NCBI GenBank assembly: GCA_947683625.1
Contig: CANTUR010000167.1
Span: forward strand, 620,001 to 684,000
Reading direction: 5' to 3'
From: Mallotus nudiflorus
Taxonomy: Eukaryota; Streptophyta; Magnoliopsida; Malpighiales; Euphorbiaceae
Length of the DNA stretch: 64,000 bases
A model generated the notes under the pieces. That model was not told the DNA's origin and ran no database searches. It saw only the letters and a list, made by a program, of their open reading frames with translations. A program made the translations under genes and the position numbers. This document shows, piece after piece, positions 57,673 through 64,000 of this stretch. Numbering within the stretch: the first letter of the stretch is position 1; every line of letters starts with the position of its first letter.

Positions 57673-58960
57673 ATGAGGAGATGACCACATGTCGCTCCAC
57701 CGGTCGATGAGGCTGATGATGGTGAGTCTTACCAGGATGAGATTCTACCTCTTGAGGCACTATCAAGTGTAGGGGTAGAGGTAGAGGTAGACTCAGAGGA
57801 GCAGAGGTTTCCATAGGTAGAGAGAGCTATGAGATGAGGAACCTGTAGGCCAGGATTTTGAGGAAGTTGCTTTTGCACCAGAGGTTCAGTAAGGTGCAGT
57901 TTCGATACCTTCGACCGTCCTGTAGATGCAACCTCAAGTAGCCTTGTTCTACACTAGAGTTAACAGGATAGCGTTTGATGGGACTTCAGATCCTCTAGAA
58001 TTTTTGCATGCCATACAAATGAGGACTCAAACTATGTATACTGAGTATCAGAGGATTTTAATTATTAAGCTATCAATTGAGGGGCCAACCCTAAATTAGT
58101 TTGTTCAGGTGATCCAGCCCTAGATGAGTACACTGATGTGGGCTCAATTTAGAGAGTAATTCATAAGATAATTCTACTTAGAGCCGATGCAGATAAGTCA
58201 TAGACTCCGATTGATGAATATTTTCAAAGGCGATAGGTCGATAGAGGAGTACACCAGAGAGTTTCTCAAATTGTCCAGATATGCCAAGGATATAATGAGG
58301 GACCAGTATTTCACCGTCACCACTTTTGTTTTTAGATTGGGTTCTACTTTTGCTAGGATGCCTATTGCAGGCTTGATTCTTGAGTCAGTGATTGAGCTAG
58401 CTAAGGAGATTGAGCTCAAACTCATCAGGCAAGGAGTTATGCCTGATTTTTATCAGATGGAGGTTCCAGAGAATAAGGATATCAAGATACTCCATATTCA
58501 ATGTTTCAGATAGGCTCCAGTAGTCAGCCAAAAGGATCTATTCAGCAGGGTCAGAGGCCTCAGTAGAGAGTCCATAAGGGCAAGAGACATGGTCGTAGTA
58601 AGACCCATAGACCTGTCAGATTCAGTTTAGGTGCTACCAGTAATAGTAGTTGTCAGAGTTTTGGATATGGTAGCACAGGAACTACAGCTTGTGCTTGCCA
58701 GACATGTGGAAGAGTCCCATTAGGGACCATGTTATATGGCTCCAGGAGCATGTTTTAGATGTGGAAAAATGGACATTTTGCCAAATCATATCCTTATTCT
58801 AGTTTTCAACAGTGGTTCCCACAACCATCTTCAGCTAGTGTAGCTCCAGCTCAGTTTTAACTACCGCCATTTTAGTACCTAAGCACTTCTCAATTTATAG
58901 CCCAGTAGGGAGCGAGGCAGAGGGGGTAGAAGTAGTGTAAGAGACTTTGGTCAAGCATCC
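57673..58960 (+). pseudogene. gag: Element D: gag
   Basis: Starts MRR-stop-PHVAPPVDEADD at an ATG 172 bp after the PBS. The capsid domain is clearest at 58187-58513: MQISHRLRLMNIFKGDRSIEEYT and YFTVTTFVFRLGS, followed by ELAKEIELKLIRQG. The zinc knuckle near 58750-58800 is damaged by a frameshift. Many TAG codons stand at Gln codons. Confidence 0.88.
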
Positions 58961-59500
58961 ACCAGCTAGGAGAGAGGCAGAGGATGAACTAGAGTCTTCA
59001 CTCTTATGCAACAGGATACTTAGGCATCTAATATTGTGGTAGCAGGTACACTCCTACTATGTTTTTTTAATGCTAGAATTTTATTTGATCCTGGTGCTAC
59101 TAATTCATTTATGTCCCTTATGTTTGCTTTGAAATTGGGTTAGCAAGCCATGAGGATGGTAATTCCTATATCGATTGCTATGCCTCTAAATGATTCATTG
59201 GACACTGATGTCATTCTTCCTAGGTGTCCAATGTTAGTAAAGGGAAGAGAATTATTTATGGACTTTGGTGTTGTTGAATGTTATGGATTTTAATGTGATC
59301 CTTGGAATGGATTAGTTGTCTCAACACTATGCCACAAAATTATTATTGGAGTAAAGAGGTGATTTTTAGAATTCTAAATGATGAAAAATTTAAGTTTATG
59401 GGTGACAAGAGTTCTATACCTTAAAATATTATCTCTACCATCACGGCTAGAAAGATGTTGAGAAAAGGGTGTCAGGGTTACTTGGCATTAGTTAGGGATA
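58961..59500 (+). pseudogene. pol: Element D: protease
   Basis: ILFDPGATNSFMSLMF (active site, about 59080-59130), then SLDTDVILPRCPM, GRELFMDFG with a one-base insertion near 59270, LNVMDFNVILGMD-stop-LS. Similar to element A at 6909-7260. Confidence 0.85.
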
Positions 59501-60141
59501 CTATAGTGGAGTAGACATCCATCTCAGATGTTCCAGTAGCATGTGAGTTTCCAAATGTCTTTCCTGATGAGTTGTTAGGTTTACCACCTCACAGAGAGAT
59601 TGAATTCTGTATTGATCTAGTCCCAAGCGCAACTCCTATCTCAATGTTGACTTATAGGATGGCTCTTGCAAAGTTTAAAGAGTTAAAGGACTAGTTGCAA
59701 GAGTTATTGGACAACTGTTTCGTTAGACCTAATGTTTCTCCTTGGGGTGCACCAATCCTATTTGTGAAGAAAAGAATGGTGCAATGAGATTGTGCATTAA
59801 CTATAGAGAGCTGAATAAGGTGATTATTAAGAACAAGTATCCTCTTCCAAGGATAGATGATTTGTTCAATCAGATTAAAAGTGCACAGTTCTTTTTTAAG
59901 ATTGACTTAAGGTCGAGCTATCATCTATTGAGATCAGTCAAACTGATGTTTCTAAAACGACATTCCATACTAGATATGGTCACTATAAGTTTCTTGTGAT
60001 GTCCTTCAGGTTAACCAATGCACTAGTAGCTTTTATGGATCTGATGAACAAGATATTTAGACCATTCATGGATCAACTTGTAGTTATCTTCATTGATGAT
60101 ATACTGATGTATTCGAAGACTATAGAAGAGCACGTATATTT
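59501..60141 (+). pseudogene. pol: Element D: reverse transcriptase, interrupted
   Basis: VACEFPNVFPDELLG and LTYRMALAKFKELK lead in; a one-base deletion near 59772 shifts frame; then RLCINYRELNKVIIKNKYPLP, FKIDLRSSYH, a second shift and the catalytic FIDDILMYSK (60089-60103), intact. It ends at EEHVY near 60138, where the B-type LTR begins. Confidence 0.9.
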
Positions 60142-62489
60142 TATAATATCCCAAGTTTTTAGATAATTTTAAACTACATTGGGATATGCAGTCTTAATAA
60201 TTTTAATATATATTTAAGATTATTTGATGAGTTTATTATTTATTAAAGTCATTTTTAATTATTTTAAGTCTTTTACGTAAAATTTTCCCACGAATTTTAT
60301 TTTTGGGGAAATTAAGACATAAATAAATAAATATTAATTATTTTAAATAGTTTTACGAATTTGCATGAACTCATATATAATTTTAAAGTGCTAAATAAAA
60401 TACATATATGTACATTTTTTTAAATTAAATTAGGGTTTAATTAATTAAATTAATTTTTATTATTTAGTTTTTATATTAATTCATTAATTATATATGTGTA
60501 TAAATTATTAAAATATGTGTATGGTGAGTATTCTTTGTGTGTGGATTATATATTATTATAATATATAGTATAGATATATATATATACATATATACATAAT
60601 TTATTATCAAACATCAAAAGTTTACCATATTTACAGAATTGCCACCTGATCCTCTCCTTCTTCCCCGATCGTCTTCCTCATCGTTCTGCCCCTTTAACGC
60701 CGATCCTTCATCGCCGGTGTGCCTCTTAGCTTGCCACCACCATCTCCAACCTTTCTCGACACCTGAAGTCTCCATTTCTGGCATCTTTTGGTCGAAAAAT
60801 CCTTAAGAAGTCGAAAACTTCCTCACCATCGATCAATTGATTCTGGCCACCAAACTTGACGCCACTAGTCTCTATCTTCTCCTTGAGCTCCGGTGAGTAT
60901 GATTCCAAGCTTTGTTTCACTTAAAATGGTTTAGATTTCCTTAGGTTTTGATTTTTCATTTTTGGCCACTTTGAGTTTTTGAATTTTTTGAGCTTTGATT
61001 TGTATGAATCAAGTAAACTTCCTTCACAAACTTTGATCCTATTAGCTTAATCTACAGTCTGAAATTTTTTTGGAATTTTTGGAATTTATTTTGATTTTCA
61101 TGAATTTTTTATTATTTTATTAATATTTTCTAATTTTCGAAAATTAATTAATTAAATTATGAAATTGTGTTTTATGGTGACTATAGGTGTTGAAATGCAT
61201 TTTAGAAATTTATTTGTAATTTTTTTGAATTTTATATAATTATTTGGAATTTATTTAGTTTATATAATTTTGGAAAATTAGGTTAATTATGTGTTTTATT
61301 AAAATTAATTGATTAATTGAATATATTTATTGATATTATTGAATTATAGGTTGAGAAAATTAATTTTGAGTAATTATACTATTTTTGGTGAATTTTTTGA
61401 TTAATTTTAGTGAATTTACGTAACTAAGGGTATTTTGGTAATTTCGCACTAAAATGGCTAAAAATATAATTAAATTGGTCTTAATAGATATTTGAGGTAT
61501 AAAAATGATTTCTACAAATTATTTAGTATTTTTAACTAATTAAAACTATTTTTCATAAATTATTTTCAAATTATATATAATATACTATTTTTCTAAATAA
61601 ATGAGTTTTTTATCGGTTTTTAATATGTTTTTGGGCTAATTGTGTAATTTGGATTTATAAAATGTATTTTGGTCAATATTTAGGAATTTATTTAGAATTA
61701 TTGATTTTTAATAATATTTTATTAAAATTAGGGTTTTATTATATTTATCGGTAAATAATTATTTTTAGTGTTTTAGATACCTAATTTGCTATATTTTGAG
61801 TATTGAAGGGCATTTTTGGTATCTTTGGTATTTTTAATGTGTTCTGTAGTTATCTCGTGAAATTGTGAACCTCGGTCGGTGAATTGTAGATTGAAGTCCG
61901 ACCGAGGGATTGTGAATTGTGTTATGCGTTTATTCGAAGTGTATTTTCTTTGTAGGACCGGCTCTACTCTTTGAGTAAAGAGATGTCTGTTTTATAGGGG
62001 AGGTTCTGCCAGATTTTTGGTAGAATTCTCGTAAAACATGATGTCCGGTCAAATTCCTATTCTAATTCTGTGTCTAAAATTCTAGATCAAGTCTTTAGAA
62101 TTTCCGTTAGATTTATTCTGATTTTCTATTATCATTTGTTTATTTAGTTGTGCCGACACCGAGGCCTAATGAACCAAGCCCGTCGGATCCATCTCGAGGA
62201 GCGCACACCAGTGAGTTATTATACTATATATATATGCATTGCATATAGGATGCATCACTTAGGGTTTTCCATTTTCATTATTATGTTTTTAAAGTAATTT
62301 TGAATGATAATATTTTTTGTATATCAAGGGTCGTATTTTTGTATATATGCATATTAAATAATTATGTATGTTGTTATGATATTTGCACATTAAACAATTA
62401 GGTTTAGGTTTAATACATTTTAGTAGTATATACATGTTTTAAAATGTGCAATTAGTCACAATTATTTTATTGAATGATTAGTATACTTT

Positions 62490-62990
62490 AGGTATAGTTT
62501 CAGTATATTTTAGGTTTATTCTTAAATAATTGCCTGCTATATTATAAACCTAAACTAAAATTGTTTTTAAGTTTATTTTTGGTATATTTCTGATATATTC
62601 CCCAAATAAATGCATGTTTTATTATTAATGGAAACCTAAAACATTAGTGGTATGCTTAGGGTTTAATTGTGATATATGCATGCTAGAAAATAAAATTAGG
62701 TTATTTTGGTATATTGTGAATCTATGTTAAACCTAAACACACATTTAAATGAATTTTTATACATAATTGTTTTGTTTAAGTGATTTGTGCACTTAGGTAT
62801 ATTCTTTGTATATTTAGGTACATTCTTTTTTTTAAAAGCAAAAGCAAGATGTATTATTAAAATGCACTTAAATTGTTTTTAACTCTATTAACGGTTTATC
62901 TTTAGTATATTTCATATTTTATTTGATATATATACCCGAAATATACTGGGTATATTTTAGGTATATTTTTGGTATATATATATATATATG
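62490..62990 (+). repeat. GGTATAT-rich degenerate repeat
   Basis: Repeated TTAGGTATATT, TTTGGTATATT and TTCAGTATATT motifs at irregular 30-60-bp spacing. The matching part of LTR B (about 46240-46500) has fewer, in reverse (AAATATACCAAAAATAAACC). Confidence 0.6.
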
Positions 62991-63204
62991 GTTGATTTTA
63001 TTATTATGAATATTTTTCTATATTAATTACTTTCTGAATGAATATTTATTTTAAACGAAGGATATCAATAGAACATGCTTCCTAGTGGGCAGCACTAGGA
63101 CTGTGTACATACCGGTGTGATAGATAAGGGTTGAGTGAGAATTAATTTGGGTGATTACAATTGATTACATTGATTTGACTAAGATTAATGGTATGTTAGA
63201 TAGT

Positions 63205-63440
63205 GTGATTGTAGGGCCAATCATACTGACAGCTAGACTGCTAGAGCTCAGTTGACTTAGTGTCTCGGGGCCAATCTACTATCCATAGTGAAATGAATGA
63301 TCTATTGGGTTAATTGAGATGTGAGGTGACAGATAGTGTGATTTCTAGAGCTCGGTTGACTAAGTGTCTTAGGGCCAATCACACTGACAGCCAGACTGCT
63401 GAACCTCGATCGACTTAGTATCTCGGGGCCAGTCTGCTAT
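63205..63440 (+). repeat. Expanded 70-bp LTR module, three copies and a partial
   Basis: Each copy reads GAGCTC(A/G)GTTGACTTAGTGTCTCGGGG-like text, broken here into GAGCTC, TTGACT, TAGTGTCT and GGGGCCA blocks with a trailing GACTGCT. LTRs A, A', B and E have two copies, C and D one. Confidence 0.8.
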
Positions 63441-64000
63441 TCAGATTAGAATAAGTGTTCTATTTGGAATCAAGTGAGCCTGTATGGCTAGAGCGATGTT
63501 GGGATTGTTTTAGGTTGCCATTATTAGGGTTCTATGGATCCTTCATGAATTTAATTAAACATTTTCTGTATTTAATATATTTATACAAGCAGAATCGGCA
63601 TATGTGTGGAATGCGTGAATATATATTCATATATGTGAATACATGAGTGGATATGTTTTAGATTGCATGTATATATAGTATAATAATTCACCCAGTGAGG
63701 TCTGACCCCCCTCAATTATTTTTTTCAGGAGATCCCATATCGTCAGACCTTAGTTGTAGAGTTCCTCGTCGGTGTTCTTCAGTCTCGGCTATTTTATGCA
63801 AATGTATATTTTGAACTCTGATTTGTATTCTAGAAACTGTAGTAGTAGTGTATTGTATCGGAAGAGTATTATATTGTTTTGATATTATATACTCTGAAAA
63901 TTTGTATTTAAACACTGTACGATTATGTATTTATATATGAAAGGATTTGAAGTATTTATTTTATATATTGATTCAAAAAATTTTAATTATGTCATACTTT

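Larger units (their letters stand above)
60142..64000 (+). mobile_element. B-family LTR (plus), runs off the window
   Basis: It begins TATAATATCCCAAG (B has TGTAATATCCCG, so the first G is mutated) and aligns in reverse with LTR B to near its end; about 190 bp should remain beyond 64000. At 3.86 kb so far it is longer than LTR B (3.22 kb), owing to an expanded GGTATAT-rich part (62490-62990) and extra module copies (63205-63440). The TATA/palindrome block is at 63665-63712 (TTCACCCAGTGAGG). Its 5' CT-rich part (about 60640-60780) is short. No internal region is in the window, so it may be a solo LTR or a 5' LTR. Confidence 0.88.

Noticed and set aside
60726..60920. A 64-residue minus-strand frame rich in charged residues
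   Set aside because: It is within the B-family LTR; the matching part of LTR B does not keep the frame.
63205..63440. A CRISPR-like array because of spaced repeats
   Set aside because: Units are adjacent LTR modules with diverged sequence, no uniform spacers and no cas genes; the genome is a plant's.

Overview
The window looks like nuclear DNA of a flowering plant, probably a eudicot: AT-rich, no operons, and made almost entirely of nested, decaying LTR retrotransposons with plant-type families (Ty3/gypsy Tekay-like chromoviruses, a Ty3/gypsy Tat/Ogre-type element, a Ty1/copia element, a LINE tail). Species cannot be named from this sequence. I found no convincing host gene, tRNA, rRNA or CRISPR array. 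Every coding stretch is element-derived and broken by stops or frameshifts; many stops look like C-to-T decay of methylated sites.

Layout. 1-5,905: pieces of several LTR elements, including a minus-strand PBS/LTR (738-1,340), a gypsy polypurine tract (2,362-2,374), a plus-strand LTR-like block (2,690-3,540) and a PR/RT scrap (4,880-5,095). 5,906-14,406: element A (minus), with RT, PR, gag, PBS and a 5' LTR that was itself hit by a related solo LTR (11,127-13,922). 14,407-15,545: a non-TE-looking direct duplication. 15,546-16,431: LINE 3' end with an RNase H domain. 16,432-21,667: element E (minus), LTR, chromodomain, integrase, RNase H and part of RT. 21,670-25,712: LTR fragment F (plus), interrupted by a Tat solo LTR with an intact 5-bp duplication.

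25,713-32,619: Ty1/copia element (plus), one long gag-pol relic with a 3' LTR but no 5' LTR. 32,620-50,284: a large Tat/Ogre-type element (minus) with integrase, archaeal-type RNase H, RT, G-patch, protease, an internally repeated gag-protease linker and gag, plus an opposite-strand intron-bearing gene beside its 3' end. A second chromovirus, B (41,829-48,469, minus, the best preserved), sits inside its gag. 50,285-54,707: chromovirus C (plus). 54,708-60,141: chromovirus D (plus) inserted in C's integrase. 60,142-64,000: a B-family LTR (plus) inserted in D's RT and running off the window.

The most interesting material is in the Tat element (antisense gene with its own TATA box, G-patch between PR and RT, 53-60-residue repeats, 21-bp palindromic minisatellite in its LTR) and in a TATA-plus-palindrome block kept in seven otherwise diverged chromovirus LTRs. 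None of this can be called new without database searches.
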